Shown one piece after another: positions 23,535 through 35,681 of a stretch of 64,000 bases of DNA. Position numbers and translations under genes: made by a program. The notes below the pieces were generated by a model that worked only from the letters and a program-made list of their open reading frames with translations, made no database searches and had not been told where the DNA came from. The DNA is from Moniliophthora roreri (taxonomy: Eukaryota; Basidiomycota; Agaricomycetes; Agaricales; Marasmiaceae), in assembly GCA_001466705.2 (NCBI GenBank), contig LATX02000237.1, positions 62,001-126,000 on the forward strand. Direction: 5' to 3'. Position 1 is the stretch's first letter. Each line of letters opens with the position of its first letter.

Positions 23535-25430
23535 GATATACTGGATGTCGATGGTGATGGTGATGGTGATGGTGCAAGGGAAAGGCATGCGAACACGAAG
23601 GCATGCTGTTTGACAGCGAGGGAAAAATCACGGCGACAGAGCGGCAGTGCAGTAAGGTTTCAGTAACATGAGGGCGAGCGACTGTGTTCGAAAGAGTTGG
23701 TGGTTGTGAGAAAGACCATGAGTAGGATGGTCACTGATGGGATTGGAAGGAAGTGGAGGCAAATGCGCTACGGGATTCGGGAGAAAGGGAAAGGTGTGGA
23801 GAGCATACTTTTTGAGCCCGAGTGAATGATCTAGTTGATGATTGACTGCAGAGAAAGGGCATATGGTGCTGGGAGAGGCCGGCGCTGGCAGGAGGATTTT
23901 CTGGTTATTCTTTTTTGATTCAAGTGAGTACCATCATCTACCGATACTTACAATCTCAATGAGGAATACTGGGAAAGAAGTAGTACCAGAGTTGCAGCCT
24001 GAGTCAAGCGTGTCTTTCTCAGTACTTTCCTGCCAAGTGCTCGGATTGAAAGGTGCCTCTTCGACCTGTGAGCGATTGGCTTCTAGTCGATATGCAGCAT
24101 CAATTTGAATCCTTTGGAACAGTCGAGTTTTCCAGAAGCGCGCGATTCGCTGAATAATAGCGTCCACTATGTGGTTGCTTCAGTACAAGGAACTAATGAG
24201 ACAACGAAGAATATCACCTGTCCTGTGAGCCACGGAATCGGATGCGTTGAATGAAAAAATAGTGGTAGAAGTGTATGACAAATGCAGATTGCGCGGAGAG
24301 CCTGCAGCAACGTTGACTCCAGACTGAGACCATCATCTTCCGCCGCGTCTTTCACCTCGATTCACCTCTCGGTGCTCAATATCCTACCCCAGTTTTTTTT
24401 CTTCGACGTTATGGCAACTACAGCGGGACACGAAGTATTAGGGTTGAAGCGCCTTGTATGGGAGACATTAGCCGTCGAAAGAAACCGTTCACAACATTGG
24501 TGAGTTCTTAAGTAATGCTCGAGACGCTGCGAACTCACTTGCTCGTTAAATCAGAGTACAGAAACATCGTACGGAGGTCACCTTGAAGTCTATTCTTGTC
24601 GCGCGAAACCCGAGTTCCCCGCGACCCAACTTAGCCGAGTTCTACGCACACTATTCATGACCGGAGCCTCAGACTATTATACCTGATGGGTGTGTTTTAC
24701 CGTCACCAGATTCCTACAACTAATCAAGACGCGAGCTACAAGGTCTCAAGTACCCAGGGACCACGTTGGCCATCCGATGCGCTGGCAGTTTGAGTATGGG
24801 AGAACGAGTAGAATATCGGAAGCACAATAAAGAGGCGACGAATGTCTTCCAAAGTGAGTTCTCCACGGCCGCCAAGACTGCTCTCACTAACTCGAGGTTT
24901 TCCTTCTGTAAGGATACATCTGAGTGAAGATTACTCGCGTCGCCAACCACGCAAGCGGGTTCCTTGCGGTTCAAGACGTATAGAATTCATGTACATTCAG
25001 ATCTGATGCCTTGACCCTTCATGCCCTGGATTACATGGGAAATGGAGCCACTCCAGGTACGGTTTATTAAACCTTTACGGTGCTTTACAAATCGACTTAT
25101 GTTGAGGCCTGAGGATAGTCGAAAAGTTAGGTGGGTGATTATGGTCTACATAAAATAAATCGGTTCGTTTCTCTACTCTTCTGTGTCGTGTCACCATCTC
25201 ATTCTTCGCCTTTCAGGCCTCAGCGACCAGTACAAGCCAAAATGACATGTAGAATTTTGATCGGCCTTTATCCAATTTATTCAGTCGTCGAAACTTTGTA
25301 GGACCAACTCTTCGTTGGACGTTCGGTTCCTCTCCATTCATTGGCAGCTACCCAGTCAATGCTTTGACCATGGGTCCTTCGCGGTCTAGACTCAATAGCT
25401 ATTCAATTTTCTTTCGGTGTTGTCTCGTAA
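23535..25430. repeat. Array spacer 5 and end of the array
   Basis: It holds the conserved upstream block (23620-23860), the minus-strand frame of the 7402-8052 type (23934-24355, with DAAYRLEAN and STWQESTEKDTLDSG), the plus-strand spacer frames (24410-25010, starting MATTAGHEVLGLKRLVW), and the first 400 bp of the block shared with 13110 and 19590. Homology to the other spacers stops near 25420, which I take as the array boundary. The last 90 bp lead into the inverted-repeat arm. Confidence 0.6.
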
Positions 25431-25710
25431 ACGCAAATTATTTTTGATGTACGTTCAATCATTCGAGATGCCTGTCTCAAATATGTAAGTAAGGTACGAA
25501 GCCCAAGATCCGCTGGTAGCCAAGTTGACTGAAACATGTTCAGGCTCCTAGGTATCACGAAATGACTCCACGTCCTATCAGACTAAAAATCACGGGCACA
25601 CACAACCTCCGTGGACATATTTGGTAATTAATCGACCGTAACGTCGGTCTCTAGAACTGCGCGCGATTGCGCCACATAATTCAGGAGCAGGAACATCCAC
25701 TCGAGAGACC

Positions 25711-25717
25711 TATAAAG
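25711..25717 (+). promoter_or_regulatory. TATA box
   Basis: Tataaag lies 98 bp before the ATG at 25809. The same box at the same kind of spacing precedes the inverted copy (63784-63790), and a CT-rich stretch follows between box and ATG in both, as in many fungal promoters. Confidence 0.6.
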
Positions 25718-25808
25718 AGCTTATGCTTGAAGCATCACACTCCAGAAAACGAATCTTTTCTACTCTCACAAAGCTTCACTCATAACCGAGAACAACCAAC
25801 AGTCACCA

Positions 25809-27947
25809 ATGGCTTTGACCACCAAAACCTTTTCGCTCTACGACCACATCTGCACTTTCAAGTCCAAGAAGAACTACAATGCTACTCGTCTCGCTCAGTA
25901 TCTGATTCAGGTGCTCAGTCGTGATGCTTGCCTGACCAAATGGGAAGCTTCATCTCTGTCTCGGGACCTCGTCAGTGCAAGAGTTCACTACGACGAGATC
26001 CACGACTGGATCGGTATCGTGGACTCTGAACAGCACGTTAACGAGGCGGCAAGGTGGGATGCCTTCGGGAAGTACACCGATGGCCTTGACCATCTGGAGA
26101 GGTGAGCCTTTCATTTGCTATGGATTATCCAAGGACTGCTCGACTCAATTCCTTTCCTTGACAGGGCATTGTTCGATTTGGCCATGGCCCTCGACAGGGA
26201 ACACGAGCTGTTCATCCAGCTCGAGCTTCACCTCGAAGGCAAGCTCACTGACCTTGCGATCTTGATGGAATTGCTGGAGCAAGTCATTGAGCAAGGCATG
26301 AGCAAGAAGAGCGTAAGCCTTCGTCTTCCCCGTGTTTGAGGAGTCGGGCACTCATCTTCACCCGCAGTTGTTCAGTGCCAGCTGCTTCAATCGTACCATC
26401 CGCCGCCTCTATATCCTTGCTAGCGGTTGGATGCTCAACATCAAGACCCTGCTGCTGAAGGAGAAAAAGAACGCCCATCTCCAACAGACTCTGATCCATC
26501 TTCAATTCATGTTGGATCAGATCCGAGGATGGGATCAGACTGGTATCGCACTGGATGTAGCACGAGTCGTAAGGCGTTTTTTTGTCCCGGAATCTCCAGT
26601 CACGCTCATGGTTTGTCTCAGAGGATTAGAACGGCATTCTCGCAGGCACTCTATATCCTCTCCATCTTCCGTGTGCTCAAAGTAACTACCACTCTCACTG
26701 ACGAAACCTGGATCTACTTCGAAGAGTGAGTTAGACTTGAGTGATATCCTGTGTGTAGCTGACCTTGTACGGTGACCAGGGAGGCCGAGCACTTTTGCGG
26801 AGGTAAAGGATTCGACAAACCCAGAGGCGATGGCTGGTCAAGGCTGATCATAGTTATTCGAAAGGTCGTTGAGGTATGTCTCTTTGTGCTGGTCTCTTTG
26901 AACTAGGTGAACATTCGATTATCGTCCAGATCATAATAAATAAGGGTGTATCCCCACCTCACCACCCAACTCAACCAACACCATACAAGGCGAAGCTACC
27001 GGCATACTACGCAAGTATGAAGCGTAAGGCTGCCGAAATTAGGCGTCCCTACTTCTCCCAGGCCGTTACTGTCATCAGGATGTGCGAGGCTCTCGCCCAG
27101 GTACTCGAGGTTCAGGCCGATCAGGTTAAAGCGGAGCAGGAAATCGAACAGTGAGTTTTAGCTATTGTTACGGTTATCGAGTGCTGCTAAACGGCGAGAC
27201 AATTTTAGCGCCTTCCATGCCGCTCAGCTGGCGTTGTTGGCTGCCGTTAACGCTGCATCCGGCGTCCACGGCATCGTGTCCCAGAAAACTGCGCGTGTTT
27301 CTGAGCTCTTCGTAGCTGCCCAGAGTGCATTGCATTCCTGCTTTGTGTCTTTCAAGGTAAACAACCATGAATGTACCCTGATTTTCGTATCAGTTCTGAG
27401 AAGCCTTTCGCATTTCTAGATCCGAGAACAGTGGTCACAGTGGGAAGCAATGATGACAAGTGCTACGAAGAGAGATGCCGAGCATTTGGCATTGTTCGAA
27501 AAGCGAGTTCACATGGTGAGTACTGTCGCCTCTTGGTAATGCACACCAACACTGACGAACTCGATAAGGCCGCCGAACACGAGAACCCTCACTCTAGGGA
27601 GATGGTGACCATTCAGATCGAACTCGTCCAAAAGGAAGCAGGTACCGGTAAATGGCAGAAGCAAGTCTCTGAGCTTGTGTCATGTAAGTCCCCCTCTACG
27701 ACTTGCAATAGTTGTCTTATTCTTACTATCTGCTGCAGACGAGATTCCAAGTGACGCTACTCTTCAGACTTTGTTGTCTATGGAGGCTTTGCGTAACACC
27801 AAATTCCATGGACGCATCACCGATCTAAACTCGTACTTTGCCACCGAGAGCGACATCACTCAGATGCATTCTCCTCTTGCCAAGCTCTCGGAAATCAAAC
27901 CTGGTACAAATGGTGCCCGGTCGTTGAGGTTGGTTCTCGCAGATTGA
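25809..27947 (+). CDS. Helical protein family, copy D: ten exons, 542 residues, function unknown
   Basis: Exons: 25809-26101, 26165-26312, 26368-26568, 26622-26725, 26780-26873, 26930-27150, 27209-27356, 27420-27515, 27569-27683, 27739-27947. They sum to 1,629 nt with every phase consistent, and the same structure holds in the inverted copy. The protein starts MALTTKTFSLYDHICTF. It is rich in Leu, Ala, Glu and Gln in heptad-like runs, pointing to long helices, with a proline-rich linker (GVSPPHHPTQPTPYK) near residue 290 and an alanine-rich stretch (AAQLALLAAVNAASGV) near residue 360. I see no signal peptide, catalytic motif or firm membrane span, and I do not recognise the family. A helical-bundle protein such as a pore-former or a coiled-coil scaffold is possible, but that is speculation. 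Confidence 0.8.
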
Positions 27948-28339
27948 GGCGCTCGTCAGCTGTCACGGACTATATCTTGAAAAGTTTTGTCTGTTGTACA
28001 ATACATCTACATAATGTCTTACAATGTTGTGCCAATTCTATTTAATTCATCCACAATACTACGCTCGAATCTTTGAAAACCTTCACTGCATCCACTCGAT
28101 TACTTGCACGAGCCAAATTGGTTCAAGGTCGCTCCTTTTATAGGTGAGCCCGAGGGATATCATCCAAAGCAGCGGTATGTCTTCTCCCGCTATCACAGTC
28201 TGTCAATGATGTTTCTGAATACTAGGTGCCCATCGGAACTCTGCGAGAGGTGCCACTTCACGATTCGTATGCTCTTCGCTGGTCGGTCTTCAGCTCGGAG
28301 ATGTCCAAAGTTGGTAGAAAACTTTCCGCTTCTGGATCC

Positions 28340-28560
28340 TCTTCACCATTCGTCTGAAGAATACTGGGAAAGTAGCAGTGGCGATCTTGGGGCTCAAGCT
28401 TGAAGCTTGAAGACAGTGTGTCAAGTCTGGATGATGGTGTGAGAGGATGCATGACGTCAATCGCGGTGGAACTGAATAGCATGAACTTTGAAGTAAAACT
28501 ACAACAATGATCTACATACGATGCCCACCCCATCCAATCGACCAGCGGATCTCTGTACTT
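28340..28560. repeat. Relic of an array-spacer segment
   Basis: Gaatactgggaaagtagcag followed by cttggggctcaagc, and further on gcggatctctgtacttttctt, match pieces of spacer 3 (12100-12260) and spacer 2 (6520-6600). The spacer repeat therefore spread outside the array, or the array once reached this far. Confidence 0.55.
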
Positions 28561-28573
28561 TTCTTCTCGTCCC

Positions 28574-28985
28574 ATTAGAGTCGACCCGGTATTTTGGTAT
28601 CGACACTAGCGCGGAGTCATGCACCCCAAACTCTTAAAATTCTTACCCCTCAGCCACAACTCCCTTGGCAGCAACACACGCTCAGGGAAATCAAGAACCG
28701 TGACCGCTCTATTCACTATTAATTCAAAAACCACCGTCTAGCATGCGTATGTGTGTCAAAAAAAACATGCCCATGCCACCTTAAACCCTGTCGCTGCGAG
28801 TTGCGTAGTAATAGATCCGCTCAGGTCAAGCTCCAGTTTAGAAAATTTTGGGGGAATTTGGGAATGTGCGTTTTAACCTTCTCTTCCTTCTGTTTTTTGT
28901 CTGATATTCCGGGTTCTAGGCCTCTACAGCTTTTTGGATCCTTCTCTTCAAGTCGGAACATATGACAGGCCCCGCATAAGGCTCA
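28574..28985. repeat. Dispersed direct repeat, copy 2 of 2
   Basis: Second copy of the repeat at 88-480, same orientation, starting attagagtcgacccgg and ending near acatatgacaggcc. It adjoins the spacer relic at 28340-28560, so a compound duplicated unit is likely. Confidence 0.7.
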
Positions 28986-29074
28986 GAATGAGAGAATCTA
29001 GCTTTGTGGAGCCTGTCACAATACTCCCACTTGCGAGCTCTAGATACAGTAATATAAATTTACGAGTAGTAACT

Positions 29075-29171
29075 GGTCCAATAGTGTAGTGGTTATCACA
29101 ATGGATTCTGATATGTTTCCATTAGCGCACCAAGAATTCCATTAACCCAGGTTCGAGTCCTGGTTGGACCT
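29075..29171 (+). tRNA. tRNA-Gln (CUG), with an intron of about 24 nt
   Basis: The acceptor arms ggtccaa (29075-29081) and ttggacc (29164-29170) pair perfectly. A D-arm (tagtgtagtggttatcac) and a T-arm (ccagg ttcgagt cctgg) are clear. The anticodon stem pairs atgga with tccat, and the loop reads ttctga before the intron, giving anticodon CTG. The insertion after position 37 is the usual site of eukaryotic nuclear tRNA introns. The exact intron ends are uncertain by one base because of repeated a/t residues. Confidence 0.85.
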
Positions 29172-29456
29172 TGAAGTTTATTCTTGTTGGTGTTTTTTTT
29201 TTCTTTTTGCTCAATGTGAACCGCAACTTTTGACTCGCACTGTGGCTGGCCAACGATCATTAGGAAGTCTGCTCGAGCTTGCGTTCAGACAAAGTACCAC
29301 ACAGTACGCTCCTAGAATAATGATATATCCAAGCAAATACTTACGCAGATACAGTCAAGGAAAATCTTCATGTAGTACGTATGACTCGGAAATGAAACAT
29401 TTATCGTACACCAAACCGACAAACACAAATAGTAGAATGGCTCGGACAAGCACCTT

Positions 29457-31593
29457 TCAATCTGCGAGAACCAACCTCAACAACCTCGCTCCATACGCGC
29501 CAGGCTGAATCTCCGAACGCTTCATGGTGAGCGAATGCATCCGCATAATATCATCCTCACAGAGGCAAAGTAGGAGTTCAGATTGGCGATGCGTCCGTGG
29601 AACCTCGTGTTACTCGAAGCCTCCATAGGCAACAACGTCTGGAGAGTAGTGTCACTCGGGATCTCATCTAGATCAGATAGTAGGAATAAGAAAACCATGG
29701 CGAAGATATCACGAATGGGGGGACTCACATGATACAATCTCAGAGACTTGCTTTTTCCGTTCACCAGTACCTGCTTTTGGACGAGTTTGAGCCGAATCGC
29801 TATTGTTTTGCTCCAGCGAGAGTTCTCGTATTCGGCAACCTTGTCAGGTTTGGGTTGGTCAATGTTCGACTCCCGAGAGGTTAGTACTACTTACCATCCG
29901 AACTCGCTTCTCAAACAACGCCAAATGCTCCTCATCCCTCTTCGTAGCACTTGTCATCATCGCTTTCACACACGAGTCAGAATCAAAACATATTCACAAC
30001 TTGTAATACTTACCTTGGAAGACGCAAAGCAAATCCGCAATGAAGTCTGCGCTGCGACAAAGAGCTCGGAAGCGCGCGCCATTTTCTGGGAGATGATGTC
30101 TTGGAAATGCCAGATGCGGCGTTAATAGCAGCCAACAACGCGGCCTGAGCGGAATGGAGGACGCTGAGATTATCTCATTGTTCAGCGGTGGTCGAAAGCT
30201 ATAACAGTAGCCGAGACGAGCAGTTCGATTTCCTTCTCCGCTGCTACTTGATCGACTTGGATGTCGAGTACCTGAGCGGGAGCCTCGCACATCCTGATGA
30301 TAGTGACGGCTTGGGAGAAGTACGGGCGTCTGATCTCGGCGGCCTTGCGTTTCATATCCGCGTTAGTATCCAGGTAACTTGGCCTTGTATGGCTCAGGTA
30401 CTTTGGGTCCTGGTTCTCTTGAGGCTTTGTCGCCGCCTACGGTAATCATGGTGGTAGCTTGGACCGTGAGTTGAAGGGGAAAGAACCATTCACTCGGTTG
30501 AATAAGACACTGGTGCATGGGAACATACCTCGACGACCTTTCGAATGACTACCATCAGCCTTGACCAGCCATCGCCTCTAGGTTTGTCGAGCCCTACACC
30601 TGCACAGAGATTCTTGGCTTCTCTTGTCGTCATACAACATCAGCGATCCGTAAAATATCGCTCGAGAGTCAACTCACTCAAAATATACCCACATCTCTGC
30701 AGTGAGAGTCGTCTTCTTGTTGAGCAAACGCAGGATGGAGAATATATACATTGCCTGCGAGAACGCCGTTCCAATTCTCTGAGACAAACCATGAGCGTGA
30801 TTAGAGAGTCCTGGATGGAAAGACGCCTTACGATTCGTGCCACGTCCAGTGGGATGCCAGTCTAATCCCATTCTCGTATCTGGTCCAACATGAATTGCAG
30901 ATGTACCGGAGTCTGCTGAAGATGCACATCCCTTTTTCTTTTGACAGAAGGCTCTTGATCTGGATCACCCATCCGCTCATGAGGATATAGAGCTGGCGGA
31001 TGGTACGATTGAAACCGCTGGCGCTGAACAACTGTCAAGACAAAATGAATGAGGACTCGAATTTCGACTGAAGAGACCCAAGACGTACACTCTGCTTGTT
31101 CATTACTTGCTCAATAACCTGATCCAGTAGTTCGGTCACTGAAATCCCCGTTGATCTGGAGCCTGAGCTGAATGAGAAGCTCGTTTTCCTTATTGAGCGC
31201 AACAGCCAAATCGAACAATGCCCTATCAGGGAGTTTGAGCGAAGTCTCGGGCGAGGACAAGACAAAAGGATTCGGGAACCCACCTCTCTAGAACGTCGAG
31301 ACCATCGATATACTTCTCAAAGACATCCCATCTTATCGACTGGCTCACTTGCTGTTCAGAGTCAACGATACTAATCCAATCATGGATCTCGTCATAGCGA
31401 ACTCTGGCACCGACAAGAACCTGAGAAAGAGAGGAAGCCTCCCCCCATTTAGTCATGCAAGTGTCGCGGCTGAGAACCTGGATGAGATATCGAGCGAGAC
31501 GCGAGTGGCTTGGTAGTCCTTCTTGGATTTGAGGACGCAGATGTGGTCGTAGAGTGAAAAAGCTCGGGTTTTGGTGGTGGTGTTGGTGGTCAT
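29457..31593 (-). pseudogene. Helical protein family, copy E: frameshifted
   Basis: This is a third member of the D/F family, clearly older. It starts MTTNTTTKTRAFSLYDHIC and ends with the same Leu-Val-Leu-Ala-Asp stop, and most exons can be aligned. Exon 1 has a 2-bp gain near 31500 (cgcgtc for cgtc) that throws the frame before the DTCMTKWGEASSLSQ region. The exon encoding YKAKLPGY has a 1-bp gain that creates a stop (near 30343). The exon after it (near 30110) has further length changes. With several independent frame breaks it cannot make the full protein. It lies between a tRNA-Gln and a decayed tRNA-Gln copy. Confidence 0.8.
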
Positions 31594-32636
31594 GGTTGTT
31601 GTTATTTGTTCTTGGGTATGAGTGGAGCTACGGTGTCGTCGGAGCATGTTTCCTGCGACATGGTACTTCGAGTGCAGGCTTCCTATACGTCGCGTGAGTT
31701 GGTGGACTAACACTGCTCGACGGAGCTTTTGTGCGCCAGGTAAATTATGAGAGACAAAGTAATCTGGCTGGGCAGATCTAGGGAGTGAATTCAGTGAGCT
31801 TCATGCTTAGATGTACTGTCATCTTACAGTTATATATCCAAGACGGGCATCTCGAATGATTGATTATACAGGGTGATAGGAAAAAACGCGGTTTTAGATC
31901 AATCTGGTGGCAAACCTGACAGAGCAGTTGAGAATAACCAAGAGTGTGAAATCAATCTGGACGTACTAGTAACGACGGACCCACCGCCACAAAATATATT
32001 CGCAATCCGGTGATCAAGAATCGCCAAAAGAGAAGACTGGATTACCGGACAAGGCACTCGATCCAAATGTTGACCATACGCAAGGAATGAAACGTCCAGA
32101 GACTTTGAAGATTTTTGACATGAGAACGGGCCGAGAACTAAACCCGGTACTGTATAAAGGCTGGTTCCTGTCTAGCCTAAATGCTAAGGAATGAGAGCGA
32201 GAGAAAGATTCAGAATCACGAACGTTTTTAACCCATTACATCTGTCCAACCGACCATGAACCTCGATCTCCGGTCCCAAGGTCACCTAGAGTTGCGGCTG
32301 ATAGGCATTGCAGTGACTGTTAAGAGAGATGGGTGAGTACTCGAGAAGGACAAGATGCGAGTTCTTGAAGAACACTTACTTGATGCAAAGATGGGATGTT
32401 TATGTGAGTGACTCGAGCAGGGCTTCAATCCAGATACCGAATCCTCTTTCCACGTATGATTATCGTTGTCGATATCTATCTTGACGTGGAATTTCCATTT
32501 ACATTGGGGACTGAACAACGCGTGCAGGTTTGAGTGGTGGTGATAAAGGCGATGCACAGCCACTTGGTCCATCACGGTCTTTTTTCCGTGGACGCGTCCA
32601 GAAATTCCGCGTGCTGAGCGCCCACGAATTCTTTGC
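31594..32636. other. No recognisable gene
   Basis: This holds the upstream region of copy E and about 900 bp with only short frames. A tataaagg motif near 32155 has no clear gene behind it. Confidence 0.5.
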
Positions 32637-32720
32637 TGTCCAATAGTGTGATGATTGTCACAATGGATTATAAAATCAAGGATATTCCATTACATGACCC
32701 AGGTTCGAGTCCTGCTTGCT
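32637..32720 (+). pseudogene. Decayed tRNA-Gln copy
   Basis: Gtccaatagtgtgatgattg, then tcacaatggatt and ttccatta, and a T-arm cccaggttcgagtcctg, follow the tRNA-Gln at 29075 base for base in stretches. The acceptor no longer pairs (3' side cttgcta), the D-loop is changed, and the anticodon position reads tta. It is a non-functional duplicate in the same orientation, 3.5 kb away on the other side of copy E. Confidence 0.75.
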
Positions 32721-32944
32721 ATGCCCGTTTTTTTCGAGCCAGAGCCAGAGGAACCAGAGTCCACAAGGCAGGGTCGGAACCAGGCACCATCGAAATCTTG
32801 CTCTATAGCTACTGCCACCACCACTGCAGCACAGATGCTCGCTATCAAATGATTCCAGGGGCATGTACTATGGGCGGGACCGTGTCACCAACTTGGTCAC
32901 CAAGTCACTAAATACGTCCGTCAGGGTCCAAGATACCAATCATC

Positions 32945-35297
32945 ATGTACGACTCTATACTAAACATCCTCCTCACTCTTTCAGCAATTTGGTTTCTACA
33001 TCGCTTGATTGGCTTTTGGAAGGATCTCAAGGCTGCTCGGTGCGTCACACAAGTCTCTCCTTGTCTCTCGTACTCATTACTATGCTAGCCAATACACACC
33101 GACAACTCTCTCCCTCCTCTCACCACACGCTCTCATTGGAAACATATCTCCAATACCTATTCCATATATCGCTCCAGGGCATAATCATCTTTTTGTGGAC
33201 AAGCACCGGTGTATGTTTTTTTTCAATCTCGTTTCAGCGTCTCTCGGACTGAGGAACGTTGGTGCTGGTAGTGTATGAAGAATGTGGGAGTGATGTTACT
33301 CAATACGTACGTCCGTCCATTGTCCGAGTCTGTTTAGTTTGCATCCTCACCCGATCCCTTAGGTCTCCCTCCTCCCAGGAGAAACAATCCTAAGCGTAGC
33401 AGATCCTACAACTGCCAAGGTGCCCATCTCCCTCTCATTTTCTCCACCCCAAAACACCATTCTCAAAATACACGCACACGCAACAGGAAATCCTTCTCTC
33501 TCGCTCCCGCTTCCCCAAGAACCTCTACCACTACCAAAAACTCACATTCTTTGGTCGGAATATCATCGCTTCAGAAGGAGATGAATGGAAAAAATATAGA
33601 AAGGTTGTTGCTCCTGCTTTTAGCGACGTGCGTCCATGTCCTCTCCTCTCTCTCTCCTCTTCGATTCTCGTACTGATGATGACGTAGAGAAATAGCACCC
33701 TCGTATGGAACGAAACAGTTAAAGTTATGAATGATCTATTCGATAATGTGTGGGATGAACGAGGACCAGTGATTGAGTTGGGTCATTGTTTGGATATTAC
33801 GCTTCCCGTACGTTTTTCATTTACCTCTTTCTTTATAAGAAAAAAAGCAAACTTACAGCTTGTGCAGATCGCACTATTCGTCATCGGTGCAGCAGGTTCG
33901 TCATGCCTCCTCACATATCCTCCTCCAGCCAAGACTAACAACCGAACGCAGGCTTTGGCCGCCGTCTCTCCTGGAAAGAAGACGCCTCCGTACCACCCAA
34001 CTCTAGCCACTCAATGACATTCAAAGAAGCCTTACACGACATGACGACTGGTCTATTAATCAAGATGTTTGCTCCCACTTGGCTCAAGAACGTATCGGGC
34101 TACGTGAAATCAGTTGATAGGGCTTTTGATGAGTTGGATGTACGTTCGCCTCCTTTTTCTTTTTTCGCTTTCCTGCGTACTGACTCGGCACCTGTGTATA
34201 GAAATACATGACAGAGATGATTCAAACCCGACGCGCGTCCAAAGAAACCGATGGATATGGACACGATCTGTTTAGCAGTCTCCTCGCTGCCAACGAATCT
34301 GACCAGGGTGGTCCGAGTTTAACGAATCGAGAGTTGATGGGGAACGTGTTTATCTTTTTGGTTGCTGGGCACGAGGTGTGTTCCTCTACCATTCGAGTCA
34401 GATCGCGGGTTAATTTGGTATTCCGTGACAGACGACAGCTCATACCCTCTGTTTTACATTCGCTCTGCTGGCTTTGTATCCCGAGGAACAAGACATCTTG
34501 TATGAACATATCAAGAGTGTGCTTGGTGATAGGAGAGTACCGGTACGTTTACGGTCGATGGGGTTAGTAGCTCAGGCTGATGCGGCTTTGAACAGACATA
34601 CGAAGAGATGCCTCTTTTCACACAATCAATGGCGTATGTCGTCCTTCCTCCATATTTATCACACTACCACCGTCATATTAACTATCCATTATCCATGACC
34701 AGGGTTTTCTACGAAACACTACGTCTCTTTCCTCCCGTAACAGGCATAGTCAAGGATACACCACAAGATACCACGGTCTCATATAACGGACAAACGATCC
34801 CGATAAGGACGGGTACGCAAGTGGAGGTTAATATCACTGCGGTGCATTATAATCGTACGTATCTCTCAACTTCCTTCCCGTTCTTCTCGTGACTGACTGG
34901 GACGGGGGGTCGCAAAGCGAAATACTGGCCAAACCCAAACGAGTTCAAGCCGTCTAGGTTCCGGGAGGATACGTGGCAAAAGGATGCGTTTTTACCGTTT
35001 AGTTTGGGTATGTCTCTCTCTCTCTCTTTTCATCACTATGTTTACTAACGGAGTAACTTAGGCCCTCGAGCCTGCCTCGGCAGAAAATTCTTTGAAACAG
35101 AGGGAATTGCGATTCTTACGATGCTCATGTCGAGGTATCGTGTTGAGCTTGCTCCGGGTGTGGATAAAGAGAGGTTGTTCGATACGAGGTTGGGTATTAC
35201 GTTGACGTGAGTTCCGGGTCCGAGTGAGTGTGCTGGTGGCTGATAACTTGTGCGCAGACCGGTGAATGTTCCGTTGGTGTTTACGAGGCGGGAGTAG
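32945..35297 (+). CDS. Cytochrome P450 monooxygenase, 15 exons, intact
   Basis: Exons: 32945-33039, 33089-33210, 33272-33306, 33363-33419, 33487-33627, 33688-33807, 33868-33895, 33952-34139, 34202-34375, 34432-34542, 34596-34633, 34703-34854, 34918-35007, 35062-35206, 35258-35297. They total 1,536 nt (511 residues) with phases agreeing throughout. An N-terminal membrane anchor (residues 4-20) is followed by FGRNIIASEGDEWKKYRK, the I-helix oxygen-binding motif AGHETT (317-322), the K-helix ExxR (YETLR, about 373) and the heme loop FSLGPRACLGR with Cys 455. It should be an ER-bound heme-thiolate monooxygenase. The substrate is unknown; layout and spacing resemble agaric P450s that act on small lipophilic compounds. 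Two broken copies follow at 37130 and 38935. Confidence 0.93.
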
Positions 35298-35681
35298 TTT
35301 TGGCGACTTGTTCTGTACTAGCGAGCGGAGTTGGGCTTATGATGTTGATAGATTGGACTGGATATGAGGATACTTTGATTGTCACTTGTTGGCTACGATA
35401 TGGGTGGGAAGAGAAGCTGCTTAATGTCGTGGTATCTATTGAGGTGTTTTCTACACTTCATTAGGAGAGATGAATTGTGGAAAGTGGATGCTTTTCTCAG
35501 GACATATATGGGCGGGTCAGTTCATGCATAGTCAACCGCAGCTTCCGTATTGTTGATGTCCTAGGCGTAATACAATCAAATTCTAGGTGTATATATACAA
35601 GACTTAGAATGAACGGCCCCGATTAAAAGAGATAGCTTTGATCACCAAACGCCCCCAGTCAAATCCACCCCAAAACTTTTC

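Larger units (their letters stand above)
25518..28140. repeat. Left arm of a large inverted duplication
   Basis: From gtagccaagttgactgaaac at 25518 to about 28140, the sequence is the near-identical reverse complement of 64000-61365. Homology covers the promoter, all ten exons and nine introns of the enclosed gene, and about 190 bp of 3' flank. Differences are scattered substitutions and small indels, such as a 6-bp addition near the start codon of the right arm. The right arm reaches the window edge, so the duplication may be longer. Confidence 0.85.
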
